Shown: piece after piece, positions 33,929 through 44,782 of the stretch
How the letters are laid out: every line of letters starts with the position of its first letter
Numbering within the stretch: the first letter of the stretch is position 1
Translations under genes and position numbers: made by a program
The notes under the pieces: model-generated
The model's database searches: none
Told to the model about the DNA's origin: nothing
The model's input: only the letters and a program-made list of their open reading frames with translations
Assembly (NCBI RefSeq): GCF_020171315.1
Contig: NZ_JAIUZP010000008.1
Coordinates: 1-64,000 of the forward strand
DNA from: Pseudooceanicola nanhaiensis
GTDB lineage: Bacteria; Pseudomonadota; Alphaproteobacteria; Rhodobacterales; Rhodobacteraceae
Length of the DNA stretch: 64,000 nucleotides
Direction: 5' to 3'

Positions 33929-34504
33929 TCAGGCGGCGGCGTCGACGTCCATCTCGTTGAAGGGAACCAGTTCGATATGACGCAGGGACACCCGTCCCAG
34001 CCCCTCGGGCACGATCGCGACGATCGCCCCGTTCAGCAGCACGCGCACGTCGCCCAGCCGGTCGGGGTCTTCCTGAAACTCGATCCGGGCCGCGCCATCC
34101 TCGGGGTCGTAGCCGACAACGATGCGGTCTTCCTCGGGGTTGAAATCCTCGATCACCGCGGCGGAGAGGTAGGAGGGATCGGGCACTGGCTGCATGACGG
34201 TCTCGGTGGCATAGCCTTCAGCCGCCAGCGTCTCGCTCACGCGGCGTTCGATGTCATCGACCGCGCTCTCCTCGACGCATTCCTCGAAGGGCCGCACCGC
34301 GGTGCCGTGGCCCAGAGGCTCCGCCCGCTTGCGTCCCAGCTTGCGCGCGATGTCGAGGCCGAAGATCCCGAGACCGCCTTCGGTCTCCTCGCCGCGCGTC
34401 TTCTTGCGGCGCCGTCCGCCATTGCGTGCGGCCTCCGCCTCGAGGTTCGAGGTGAAGACGATGCCGATGGTGGCCAGCCCGACGATGACAAGAAGCTCGA
34501 TCAT
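33929..34504 (-). CDS. Uncharacterised membrane-anchored protein, 191 residues
   Basis: ATG 34504. A single N-terminal membrane segment (MIELLVIVGLATIGIVFTS) is followed by a basic stretch (RNGGRRRKKTRGEE), a central helical region and a C-terminal beta-rich part (RIVVGYDPEDGAARIEFQE and VRVLLNGAIVAIVPEGLG). The C-terminal pattern resembles strands at the ends of some roseobacter calcium-binding extracellular proteins, but no calcium motif is present. Transcribed alone with its own terminator. No function assigned. Confidence 0.7.
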   Translation of the reverse strand: MIELLVIVGLATIGIVFTSNLEAEAARNGGRRRKKTRGEETEGGLGIFGLDIARKLGRKRAEPLGHGTAVRPFEECVEESAVDDIERRVSETLAAEGYATETVMQPVPDPSYLSAAVIEDFNPEEDRIVVGYDPEDGAARIEFQEDPDRLGDVRVLLNGAIVAIVPEGLGRVSLRHIELVPFNEMDVDAAA

Positions 34505-34636
34505 GAGACATCTCCCGATATTGCCTGCACAGAAGAGCCTGCGAATGTGGCTGCCCCGGGGCAGACGTCGGGAGATTGCGGGGAATTTCGCCAGCCGGAT
34601 TGTGGCCAACTGCGAAACCAATTGTCTCCGAAAATG

Positions 34637-34669
34637 AAAACGCGCCCTGCCGGGATCAGGCAGGGCGCG
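34637..34669 (-). terminator. Terminator of the TauE-like gene
   Basis: Arms CGCGCCCTGCC (34641-34651) and GGCAGGGCGCG (34659-34669) are perfect; on minus TTTT (34637-34640) follows. 53 bases past the stop. Confidence 0.88.
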
Positions 34670-34722
34670 AGGCATGTCGTCTATCCCTTTGCGGAGACAG
34701 CGTTTTCAGCGGGCGTTGTGGA

Positions 34723-35547
34723 TCAGCCCATCAGCGCCTTGCGCAGCATGTTCAGCGCGACCAGCAGCAGGAAGATGGCAAAAATGCGGCGCAGCAGCTT
34801 GGGGTCCGTGGCGTGCGCCAGCTTGGCCCCCAGCGGGGCGGTGAGCGTCGTCATGCAGATCACGATCAGGAAGGCGGGCAGGTTCACGGCCCCGACGGTA
34901 TAGGGCGGCGTCGCTTGCGGATCGATCGGCAGCAGCATGAAGCCGAGCACCGAGGGCACGGCAATCGTCAGGCCGAAGCCCGCCGCCGTGGCCACCGCGC
35001 GGTGGATCGGTCGGCCGTAGAGCGTCATCAGCGGCACCCCGAAGGAGCCCCCGCCGATGCCCATCAGGGTCGAGAGGAAGCCGATCATCGGCGACAGAAC
35101 GATCCGCCGGATCCCGCCGGGCATCTCTTCCCCCAACCGCCAGTGCTGGCGCCCCAGCAGCAGGTAGAGGCCGATGACCAGCCCGATGCAGCCGAAGAGC
35201 AGCTGCAGCTCGCGCGAGCGCAGCGCCGAGGCCACCAGCACCCCGATCAGCGCCCCCACGACGATGCCGGGGGCCCAGCGTTTCAGGATGTCCCAGTCCA
35301 CCGCGCCCTTCTTGTTGTGCGAGGCGAGCGACCGCATGGAGGTGACGATGATCGTCGCCAGCGAGGTGCCGAGGCAGACCTGCATCAGCTGCTCGTTGCC
35401 ATAGCCGAGCGCGGTGAAGGCATAGAAGAAGCCCGGCACCAGCACGATCCCGCCACCGACACCCAGAAGCCCGGCCAGCACCCCGGCAAAGGCCCCGATC
35501 CCGATCAGGAGAAACAGCATTTCGATCAGCAACCCGGTGTCCGGCAT
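34723..35547 (-). CDS. TauE/SafE family membrane exporter
   Basis: A 274-residue protein with about eight membrane spans in two related halves, each carrying the glycine-rich family motif (AGLLGVGGGIVLVPGF near 28-43, and LMGIGGGSFGVPLM near 155-168). Members export sulfite or sulfoacetate produced during taurine and other organosulfonate breakdown, or have unknown anionic substrates. AAGGA precedes the ATG at 35547. No sulfonate genes lie beside it, though a sulfo-lyase-like PLP enzyme is 13 kb away. Divergent from the MFS gene. Confidence 0.88.
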   Translation of the reverse strand: MPDTGLLIEMLFLLIGIGAFAGVLAGLLGVGGGIVLVPGFFYAFTALGYGNEQLMQVCLGTSLATIIVTSMRSLASHNKKGAVDWDILKRWAPGIVVGALIGVLVASALRSRELQLLFGCIGLVIGLYLLLGRQHWRLGEEMPGGIRRIVLSPMIGFLSTLMGIGGGSFGVPLMTLYGRPIHRAVATAAGFGLTIAVPSVLGFMLLPIDPQATPPYTVGAVNLPAFLIVICMTTLTAPLGAKLAHATDPKLLRRIFAIFLLLVALNMLRKALMG

Positions 35548-35769
35548 CGTCTTTTCCTTGAACAGTGTACAATGGCCCCTAACCATGTTGCGGGGCGCGG
35601 CACAAGGGCCGCGACGCGCCGGGCGGGCGCAAAGCTGCCTTGCGGAAATGGCCTGCCCCTTTGTGCGCCGATGCGCCTTTCGCGGCGGGGCGGCCCGGGG
35701 TAGAAGCCGGGCAAAGGCACCCTGCCCGCTCCCCCTTCCTTGACGTCCTTTCAGCCGCACAGGTTTCTC

Positions 35770-36945
35770 ATGTTCCGTTTTGCCCTCATCCTGGGCCTGC
35801 TCTCCATGGTGGGCCCCTTTGCCATCGACATGTACCTGCCCGCGCTGCCCAATATCGCCGCCGAGTTCGGCGCGACCGAGGCCGCCACGCAGATCACCCT
35901 CACCGCCTATTTCCTCGCCTTCGGCGTGGCGCAGCTGGTCTATGGCCCGATGGCCGATGCCGCCGGACGCCGCCTGCCGATCGTGATCGGGCTGGTGATC
36001 TTCGGGCTGGGATCGGCTGGCGCGGCCTTTGCGGACAGCGTGGCGCAGCTGGCGCTGTGGCGGGCCGTTCAGGGGCTTGGCGGGGCCGCCGTCATGGTGG
36101 TGCCGCGCGCCATCGTGCGCGACCGCTACACCGGCAATGACGCCACCCGGCTGATGGCCATGGTCATGCTGGTGATCTCGATCTCGCCCATGCTGGCGCC
36201 GCTGGCGGGCTCCACCGTCATGGCCTTTGGCGGCTGGCGCGAGATCTTTGGCCTGCTCTGCGCCGTAGCCTGCCTGTCGCTGGCGCTGACGCTCTTCGTC
36301 CTGCCCGAGACGCTGGCGCCCGAGGACCGCGAACCGATGAAGGCCGGGGCCATGCTGCGCGCGGCCCGCGTGCTGGTCACCGACCGGGTCTTCATGGGGA
36401 TGACGCTGGTGGGCGGCTTCGGCATGGCCAGCTTCTTCGTCTTCATCTCCTCGGCCAGCTTCGTCTACGTGGACCAGTTCGGCCTCTCCGCGACGCAGTT
36501 CTCACTGGCCTTCGCCCTCAACGCGATCGGCTTCTTCACCGCCTCGCAGTTCGCGGCCCCTCTGGGCCGGCGGATCGGGATCACCCGGGTGATCCTCGTG
36601 GGTGTCTCGGGCTTCGCGGCGCTGACCGTGCTGCTTTTCGCGTTGCTGGCCGCGGGCTTTGGCTCGCTGCCGCTGATCCTCGCCGGGCTCTTCCTCGCCA
36701 ACAGCTTCCTTGGCGTGGTGATGCCCACGACGATGGTGGTCTCGCTCGACGATCACGGCGATATCGCGGGCATGGCGGCATCGCTCGGCGGGACGCTGCA
36801 GATGCTGGTGGGCGGGCTGACCATCGTGGTGGCGGGCACCTTCTTCGACGGCACCGCGACACCGATGGTGGGTGCCATCGCCCTTTGCGGATCGCTGGCC
36901 TTCGTGTTGGCGCAGCTGACGCCGCGCCGCGAAGTCACCGTCTGA
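35770..36945 (+). CDS. MFS multidrug efflux transporter, Bcr/CflA type
   Basis: A 391-residue, 12-span major facilitator protein. The first helix FRFALILGLLSMVGPFAIDM is followed by YLPALPNIAAEFG (Bcr/CflA motif), the loop motif YGPMADAAGRR and RAVQGLGGAAVMVVPRAIVRD (motif B/C type). Bcr/CflA proteins export bicyclomycin, sulfonamides, chloramphenicol-like compounds or, in some cases, cysteine. An in-frame TTG at 35740 could add 10 residues; neither start has a strong ribosome-binding site. Ends 38 bases before convergent dusA. Confidence 0.87.
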   Translation: MFRFALILGLLSMVGPFAIDMYLPALPNIAAEFGATEAATQITLTAYFLAFGVAQLVYGPMADAAGRRLPIVIGLVIFGLGSAGAAFADSVAQLALWRAVQGLGGAAVMVVPRAIVRDRYTGNDATRLMAMVMLVISISPMLAPLAGSTVMAFGGWREIFGLLCAVACLSLALTLFVLPETLAPEDREPMKAGAMLRAARVLVTDRVFMGMTLVGGFGMASFFVFISSASFVYVDQFGLSATQFSLAFALNAIGFFTASQFAAPLGRRIGITRVILVGVSGFAALTVLLFALLAAGFGSLPLILAGLFLANSFLGVVMPTTMVVSLDDHGDIAGMAASLGGTLQMLVGGLTIVVAGTFFDGTATPMVGAIALCGSLAFVLAQLTPRREVTV

Positions 36946-36950
36946 ACAGG

Positions 36951-36974
36951 GCGCGGCGGTTCAGGCCGCCGCGC
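36951..36974. terminator. Bidirectional hairpin between the MFS gene and dusA
   Basis: GCGCGGCGG (36951-36959) and CCGCCGCGC (36966-36974) are perfect arms with a 6-base loop, centred between two convergent stops. No U-tract on either side. Confidence 0.5.
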
Positions 36975-36983
36975 GACACTGGC

Positions 36984-37988
36984 TCAGGCCGCCTCGGGCC
37001 GGACGGAGGCGAGCGCCTCTTGCACCAGCTCGGGCCCCGCGCCGGGCCGGTGCGCCCCTTCCGAGAGCACGCGGCGCCAGACCCGCGCGCCGGGCCGCCC
37101 GGCAAAGAGCCCCAGCATGTGCCGGGTAACCTGCGCCAGCTTGCCGCCCGCCGCCAGATGCGCCTCGATATAGGGGAGCATGGCAAGCACCGCCGCGATC
37201 GGATCGCTGTCCGGGCCGGTCGCGCCATAAAGGCGCCGGTCCGCGGCGCAGAGGATATCCGCCGGCTGGTGATAGGCCGCCCGCCCGATCATCACCCCGT
37301 CAAGCCCCTGCGCCAGCAACTCTTCTGCCAGGTCGAGGCTGTCGATGCCGCCGTTGATCGAGATGTGCAGCTCCGGGAAGGCCTGTTTCATCCGCACCAC
37401 CAGCGGATAGTCGAGCGGCGGGATGTCCCGGTTTTCCTTGGGGCTGAGGCCCTGCAGCCAGGCCTTGCGCGCGTGGATCGTGATCCGCCGCACCCCGGCC
37501 GCCGCGACCTTCTCGATGAAATCAGGCAGCACGGCCTCCGGCTCCTGATCGTCGACGCCGAGGCGGCATTTCACCGTCACTTCGGTCTCGACGGCCGCGA
37601 TCATCGCCGCGACGCAGTCGGCCACCAGCTCGGGCTGTTTCATCAGCACCGCGCCGAAGGTGCCGGACTGGACCCGGTCCGAGGGGCAGCCGCAGTTCAG
37701 GTTGATCTCGTCATAGCCCGCATCGGCACCAAGTTTCGCCGCCTGCGCCAGTTCCGCCGGATCCGAGCCGCCGAGTTGCAGCGCCACGGGATGTTCCTCG
37801 ACCGAATGGTCGAGCAGATGCACGGCCCCGCCCCGGACGAGCGCAGGGGCGGTCACCATCTCGGTATAAAGCAGCGTCTCACGGCTCAGCAGCCGGTGAA
37901 GGTACCGGCAATGGCGGTCCGTCCAGTCCATCATGGGGGCGACGGAGAGGCGGGCGGCGCGGTCGAGCTCTGCAGTCCGATGGGGCAT
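36984..37988 (-). CDS. dusA: tRNA-dihydrouridine synthase A
   Basis: A 334-residue FMN enzyme that reduces U20/U20a in the tRNA D-loop. LSVAPMMDWTDRHCRYLHR at the start, NLNCGCPSDRVQ with the catalytic cysteine C101, KCRLGVDD and the phosphate-binding INGGI and MIGRAAY segments are all DusA-type. Length and order are normal. The gap on its upstream side holds a long hairpin (38174-38212) that may be part of its leader. Confidence 0.95.
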   Translation of the reverse strand: MPHRTAELDRAARLSVAPMMDWTDRHCRYLHRLLSRETLLYTEMVTAPALVRGGAVHLLDHSVEEHPVALQLGGSDPAELAQAAKLGADAGYDEINLNCGCPSDRVQSGTFGAVLMKQPELVADCVAAMIAAVETEVTVKCRLGVDDQEPEAVLPDFIEKVAAAGVRRITIHARKAWLQGLSPKENRDIPPLDYPLVVRMKQAFPELHISINGGIDSLDLAEELLAQGLDGVMIGRAAYHQPADILCAADRRLYGATGPDSDPIAAVLAMLPYIEAHLAAGGKLAQVTRHMLGLFAGRPGARVWRRVLSEGAHRPGAGPELVQEALASVRPEAA

Positions 37989-38341
37989 GGGGCGTCCGGG
38001 TGATGGCGTTTCGGGGACCGCCCGGCGCGACGAATGCCGGGGCGATCCTGCGGTCGCAGGTCCGGACGGCAGGCAGCATCGGGGGCGCGCGGTATGTAAC
38101 AGCCCCGGCGCGGGGTTTCAATCGCGCCGTGCCGGGCCTCTCGCCAGCCGGTAAGCAGGGAGGCGGAGACGGTGACTGCCCGGGGTCGCTGGCCTGGCGC
38201 CCCCGGGCAGTCCTGTGCCGGCGTCATCGGCTTCCCACGAAACCGGGCCGACGAAACGCGGTCCATCCCCTGAATCCCGCGTCTCAAAAGTGCGGCGGCG
38301 CCTTGGGGCAAACCCGCCGCACGTCATCAGCTGCGCAGGGC
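37989..38341. other. Non-coding gap between dusA and the ggt terminator
   Basis: No supported gene. Two structures are visible: the ggt terminator at 38286-38322 and a 12-bp perfect inverted repeat GACTGCCCGGGG (38174-38185) with CCCCGGGCAGTC (38201-38212), 15-base spacer, without U-tract. The rest is presumed dusA promoter and leader. Confidence 0.55.
38286..38322 (-). terminator. Terminator of the ABC-M81-amidohydrolase-ggt run
   Basis: GTGCGGCGG (38290-38298) and CCGCCGCAC (38314-38322) form a perfect stem with a 15-base loop; on minus TTTT (38286-38289) follows. It lies 20 bases past the last gene's stop. Confidence 0.85.
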
Positions 38342-39934
38342 TCAGTAGCCCATGGCACAGCCGTCCTTGCGCGGCTCGGAGCCGCCGATGAGCAGCCCGC
38401 GCTCGTGGTCGATCCAGATCGCCTGGCCGCCGCCCACCGGGAACTGCGACTTCACGTCGTGGCCGCGGGCGCGCAGGCCTTCCCAGATCTCGGGCTTGAA
38501 CGTGTCTTCCAGCAGCATCTCGCCGTTGTAGGCAAAGCTGCGCGGGGCCGCGATCGCCTCCTGCGGGTCGAGCCCGAGGTCGAGGATGTTGCTGATCAGC
38601 GCGGCATGGCCCACCGGCTGGTATTGGCCACCCATCACGCCGAAGGGCATGATCATCTTGTCGCCCTGCCCCAGCATCCCGGGAATGATCGTGTGCATCG
38701 GACGCTTGCGCGGCGCGATGGCATTGGGATGGCCTTCGATCAACCGGAAGGAGGAGCCGCGGTTCTGCAGCACCACGCCCGACTTGGGCGCCGTGATGCC
38801 CGAGCCGAAGCCCGAGAAGAGCGAATTGATGAAGGAGAGCGCATTGCGATCCTTGTCCACCACGGTCATGTAGGTGGTGTCACGGTGCACGAAGCGGTCC
38901 GGCTCGCCCTGCGGGGCGGCGCGGGTCATGTCGATCTTGGAGCGGATGAAGTCCGCCTCCTCCTTCGACAGCAGCCGTTCCACCGGGACGGGGCCGAAAT
39001 CGGGATCCCCGATCAGCGCGTCGCGGCGGGCATAGGCATGTTTCGCGGCCTCGGCGAGGATATGCACGCGGTCGAGTTCGGACAGCGACGCATAGTCATA
39101 GCCTTCCAGCACGTTCAGGATCACCTGCGCGGTGACGCCCTGCCCGTTCGGCGGGATCTCATAGACCTGATGACCGCGGTAGGTGGTGCTGATCGGCTCG
39201 ACGTAGCTTGGCTCGGAGGCTTCGAAATCCTCCAGCGTGTGCAGACCGCCCACCGATTTCAGCTTGGCGACGATGTCCTCGGCGACCCAGCCCTTGTAGA
39301 AGCCGTCACGGCCTTTCGACGCGATCTCGCGCAGGGTCTTGGCCAGCTCGGGCAGCTTCACCCGGTCGCCGACCTTGGGGGCCTTGCCGTCGAAGAGATA
39401 GCGCGCGGTGCTGTCCGCATCGCGCGAGAGTTTCGAGACGCATTCGACCCAGTCGCGCGCCACGCGGGGCTGGACGATATAGCCCTCTTCCGCCGCCTTG
39501 ATGGCGGGGGCGAGGATCTGCGCCATGTCGAGCTTGCCGTGATCCGCGTGGATCCGGCACCAGCCGTCCACCGCGCCCGGCACGGTGACGGCATGGGCGG
39601 TGGGCACCTCGATTTCCGAGATGCCCGCTTCCTTGTACCACTCCAGCGTCGCAGCCGCGGGCGCCCGGCCCGAGGAATTCAGCCCGATCGGCTTGCCCAC
39701 GCCCCCCTTGGAGAGGATCATGAAGCAATCGCCGCCGAGGCCGGTCATCGCCGGTTCCACCACGCAGAGCGTGGAGATCGCCGCGATGCCCGCGTCCACG
39801 GCATTGCCGCCCGCGCGCAGAATGTCGAGTGCGGCCTGCGTGGCCACCGGGTGCGACGTCGCCGCCACCCCGTTCTCGGCATAGATGGCGGAGCGTCCGC
39901 CGGTGTAATCCTGTCGGTTGTTCAACTGGTGCAT
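38342..39934 (-). CDS. Gamma-glutamyltransferase family Ntn-hydrolase
   Basis: A 530-residue self-processing enzyme. The cleavage and nucleophile site is T353 in RDTTYMTVVDKDRNALSFINS; the substrate loop SGITAPKSGVVLQNRGSSF and the C-terminal GGGQAIW and GGSEPRKDG are family-typical. There is no N-terminal signal peptide, so it should be cytoplasmic, unlike E. coli Ggt. Family members hydrolyse or transfer gamma-glutamyl groups (glutathione and conjugates); a related branch (HpxW) hydrolyses oxamate. It is the last gene after the dipeptide-type ABC transporter, M81 protein and amidohydrolase, 10 bases after the amidohydrolase stop. The name ggt is therefore withheld. Confidence 0.88.
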   Translation of the reverse strand: MHQLNNRQDYTGGRSAIYAENGVAATSHPVATQAALDILRAGGNAVDAGIAAISTLCVVEPAMTGLGGDCFMILSKGGVGKPIGLNSSGRAPAAATLEWYKEAGISEIEVPTAHAVTVPGAVDGWCRIHADHGKLDMAQILAPAIKAAEEGYIVQPRVARDWVECVSKLSRDADSTARYLFDGKAPKVGDRVKLPELAKTLREIASKGRDGFYKGWVAEDIVAKLKSVGGLHTLEDFEASEPSYVEPISTTYRGHQVYEIPPNGQGVTAQVILNVLEGYDYASLSELDRVHILAEAAKHAYARRDALIGDPDFGPVPVERLLSKEEADFIRSKIDMTRAAPQGEPDRFVHRDTTYMTVVDKDRNALSFINSLFSGFGSGITAPKSGVVLQNRGSSFRLIEGHPNAIAPRKRPMHTIIPGMLGQGDKMIMPFGVMGGQYQPVGHAALISNILDLGLDPQEAIAAPRSFAYNGEMLLEDTFKPEIWEGLRARGHDVKSQFPVGGGQAIWIDHERGLLIGGSEPRKDGCAMGY

Positions 39935-39944
39935 CTTTTCCTCC

Positions 39945-41345
39945 TCAGCCGCGTGCCGGCAGCCAGGTTCCCGGCTCCAGCACGAGGGCTTCCATGCCGG
40001 CGGCCTTCACCGCGGCAACGCCCTCGGACGTGGTAATGAACCGCGACGGCATCGGGAAGACCACACCGTTCTCCATGATGCGCTTGCCGTTGGAATAGGC
40101 CAGAACCGGCTCCAGCTTCTCCATGTCCAGCACGGTGACGTCGGCATCGGCGCCCACGGCAAGGTGACCCTTGTCGCGCAGGCCCAGCATGACGGCCGGG
40201 GTCCAGCTCGACTTCATGACGAATTCGCTGATCGTCAGCGCCGTCATCCGCACCAGCGGCAGGCCGCGCTGCACGATGTCGTTGCGGGGGATGCCGCCGC
40301 CGTCGGTGGCAAGGCAGTCGATGAAGAAGGAGCCGTCCTTCTTCTTCTTGGTGACGAGGTGCATCCGGGGCTCGGGCGGGTTCACCATGAAGGAGCAACC
40401 GGTCTGCATCTCGACCGATTTCCAGAAGTCATAGCCTTCCTGCCCGGTGGCCAGCACGATCTCGCCGTCCACGACGGCGTGGATGTGGGTCCAGCCGCCG
40501 AGGATCGACTCTTCCATGCCCGCCTGCGTCGGCTCGAAGCCGCCAAGGGCCACGCCGCGCTTGGTGGCGTTCGATTCCGGCACGCCGTTGGAGCAGAGCG
40601 CCGAGGTGCCGTTGAAGGGGGCAAGGTAGCTTTCCGACCAGATGTGCGGATGCTCGGCCAGCTTGTCCATGACCTCCTCGCCGCCCATCACGCCCTCGTT
40701 CCGGCAGTAGGAGTTCACGTGCGGCATGTGCAGCGGACGGCCCTCGGCCAGCTCGCAGGCCTCGGCCATGGTGGCGGGCGCGGGCGGCGGGGTTTCCAGC
40801 GTGCCGGCGTGGAAGGCGACATAGGCGCCGGTGTCGGCGCAGACCTTCATCACCCGGGCCGAGGCGTCCTTGGTCAGCGGGAAGTGCCCGCCGAGGATCT
40901 TGAGGCCGATGGCCCCTGCCCGCTGGCTCTTGGCCAGAACGTCCTTCAGCTCGTCCTCCAGCGGGTTCGCCGTGTCGACGGTGTGGCCCGGACGGACGTA
41001 GTTGATCGAGGCGATGTTCAGGCCCGCCCCGTGGGAGCCCGCCAGTTCCACCACGCCCTCGATCGGGCCGGCCATGTCCAGTGCCGTGGTGACACCGGCC
41101 TTGGCCATCATCTTGTGGCCTTCCTTGCCACCGACCCAGCGGGAGATGTGGACGTGGGTGTCGATGATGCCGGGCATCACCACCTTGCCGGTCAGGTCGT
41201 GCTCGCGCTCGGCGCTGCCCTCGATGGTTTCGGCAACCATGACGACCTTGCCGCCGCTGATCGCAATGTCACGCTGCGCCTCGATCCCGTTCTTGGGATC
41301 CACGAGCGTGCCGTTGCGCAACAGCACATCGAATTTCTCAGCCAT
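39945..41345 (-). CDS. Metal-dependent amidohydrolase (hydantoinase/dihydroorotase-like)
   Basis: A 466-residue TIM-barrel amidohydrolase. H64 and H66 lie in DTHVHISRW; a lysine in AIGLKILGGHFP is the probable carboxylated ligand; further histidines are in VAFHAGTL and LHMPHVNSY, and the general-base aspartate is probably in IDCLATDGGG. This fits a binuclear site acting on a cyclic amide or amidine. The family includes D-hydantoinase, dihydroorotase, N-acyl-D-amino-acid deacylases and triazine hydrolases. It sits between an M81 gene (17 bases) and the Ntn-hydrolase gene. The ATG at 41345 is preferred to an upstream extension that would run into the M81 gene. Confidence 0.85.
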   Translation of the reverse strand: MAEKFDVLLRNGTLVDPKNGIEAQRDIAISGGKVVMVAETIEGSAEREHDLTGKVVMPGIIDTHVHISRWVGGKEGHKMMAKAGVTTALDMAGPIEGVVELAGSHGAGLNIASINYVRPGHTVDTANPLEDELKDVLAKSQRAGAIGLKILGGHFPLTKDASARVMKVCADTGAYVAFHAGTLETPPPAPATMAEACELAEGRPLHMPHVNSYCRNEGVMGGEEVMDKLAEHPHIWSESYLAPFNGTSALCSNGVPESNATKRGVALGGFEPTQAGMEESILGGWTHIHAVVDGEIVLATGQEGYDFWKSVEMQTGCSFMVNPPEPRMHLVTKKKKDGSFFIDCLATDGGGIPRNDIVQRGLPLVRMTALTISEFVMKSSWTPAVMLGLRDKGHLAVGADADVTVLDMEKLEPVLAYSNGKRIMENGVVFPMPSRFITTSEGVAAVKAAGMEALVLEPGTWLPARG

Positions 41346-41362
41346 TTCAGAATGTCCTTTGG

Positions 41363-42874
41363 TTATTTGACGCCCGGGGTCCAGACCGTTTCCGGATCGA
41401 GAGGCACGACCGGGCGTGGGAGATGCTTGAAGTCGAGGCGCGAGAAATTCGCGCTGACAAGGCCCGGCACATCGACCTCGAAGGTCTGCTCGGGCGGGAA
41501 GAATTCGTCGAAACCGGCGCGGAAGTGGCCGCGGCTCTTGACCACGACGCAATGCAGCTTGGCGATATCGATGCCGTGCATTTCCAGCATACGCGGTTCC
41601 AGAAGCTGACGGCGCAGAGAGCCCACAACCACCAGCAGGCCGCTGTCGGTCAGGCGCAGCAGGCCCGCGTCGCCGAGGTCGAACTTGCGCCCCGCCAGCG
41701 TGCCCCGGCGGCCGATGTCGTTGCCGTCGGTCAGGCAGAGGATTTCGGCTTCGGCCTCGAAGGTGTCGGAGTAGAGCCCCGGTTCACGGTTGAAGACCGC
41801 CTTGAACGTGGTGCCGACGCCCTTCTCGTGCATCTCGGCGGCAAGCGCCGGATCGACCAGCACGCCGAAGGCGCAATCGGGCACCTTGGCCTCGTGGAAG
41901 GCGCGCAGCACGTAGGTGGTGTTGCCGCGTCCGCCGCCACCGGGGTTGTCGGCGACATCAGCAAAGATGACCGGCTTTTCGGAGGAGAGCGCCAGCGAAA
42001 CGGCGTCCTCCAGCTCCATCATGTTGGTGACATAGGAGCCGCGGTCATCCCAAAGCTCCTGCGCCAGATCGGTGCAGACCTGATCGGCGAGCGCCTGATC
42101 GCCCCATGTGGTGACGTTGACCGTCATGCCGCATTTCGACAGGTCGCTTTGGGCAAAGCCGCCGGTGATCGAGACATTGGCGATGTCGTCGCGCTGCATC
42201 ACCTCTTCGGCGCGGCGGATCATGCGGGCATAGGGCCCGCGCGCGGTCAGCAGCGTGACCGAGGGCGGCACGAGCGGCAGGCGGATGAAGGCATTCGCAA
42301 CCTTCTGGCCGCCCAGCATGGCGCGCAGCACATCGGCGCTTTCGGACGCGATCTGGCGCATGTCCACATGCGGGTTGGTCCGGTAGGCCAGCAGCGCATC
42401 CGCGGCGTCGGTCAGTTTTTCGGAAATATTGCAGTGCAGGTCGTGGCTGACCACGATCGGAATATCGGGGCCAACGATCTCGCGGGCGAGCGCGACGAGC
42501 GTGCCGTCGCTGTCTTCCAGCCCGTCGACGGCCGAGGCGCCGTGGCTGGCGACATAGATCGCATCCACCGGCAGGGCCGCGCGCAGCATCTCTTCCATCC
42601 GGTCCTTGATCCGGGCGAAGAGCGGCGCTTCGATGGGGCCGCCCGGAGGGGCGGCCACCATGATGAGGGGGACCGGTTCCCAGTCGCCGGTCTCATCCAT
42701 GCGTTCGTAGAAGCCCGGGAGTTCGGACGGCAGCTTGCTGACCTCCCGCGCCCCCTTTGTGATTTCCTCGCCTTCTGCCCAGCAAAGGGCGCGGAAATCC
42801 TCCTCCACCGTCGGCGGTGCAAAGGCGTTTGCCTCAAGGTGCAGGCCGAAGATGGCGATACGGGGCGCGGGCAT
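41363..42874 (-). CDS. M81 (MlrC-like) metalloprotein, copy 1
   Basis: A 503-residue member of the family of MlrC, the microcystin-linear-peptide hydrolase of Sphingomonas. Family motifs: HLEANAF (H12 to F18), ASHGASAVDG, VSHDLHCNISEKL (metal Asp and His) and NPHVDM (metal His), then DVADNPGGGGRGNTTY. An excellent AAGGAG precedes the ATG at 42874. It follows the ABC ATPase gene by 10 bases and precedes the amidohydrolase, so it likely acts on the imported compound, perhaps opening an amide or peptide bond. Sequence overlap with the other two M81 genes is limited to the motifs. Confidence 0.9.
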   Translation of the reverse strand: MPAPRIAIFGLHLEANAFAPPTVEEDFRALCWAEGEEITKGAREVSKLPSELPGFYERMDETGDWEPVPLIMVAAPPGGPIEAPLFARIKDRMEEMLRAALPVDAIYVASHGASAVDGLEDSDGTLVALAREIVGPDIPIVVSHDLHCNISEKLTDAADALLAYRTNPHVDMRQIASESADVLRAMLGGQKVANAFIRLPLVPPSVTLLTARGPYARMIRRAEEVMQRDDIANVSITGGFAQSDLSKCGMTVNVTTWGDQALADQVCTDLAQELWDDRGSYVTNMMELEDAVSLALSSEKPVIFADVADNPGGGGRGNTTYVLRAFHEAKVPDCAFGVLVDPALAAEMHEKGVGTTFKAVFNREPGLYSDTFEAEAEILCLTDGNDIGRRGTLAGRKFDLGDAGLLRLTDSGLLVVVGSLRRQLLEPRMLEMHGIDIAKLHCVVVKSRGHFRAGFDEFFPPEQTFEVDVPGLVSANFSRLDFKHLPRPVVPLDPETVWTPGVK

Positions 42875-42884
42875 GGTGGTCTCC

Positions 42885-44777
<1,893 letters not shown>

Positions 44778-44782
44778 GTCTC

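Noticed and set aside
35740-35769. TTG start adding 10 residues to the MFS transporter
   Set aside because: Possible, but there is no ribosome-binding site and the ATG at 35770 places the first helix normally.
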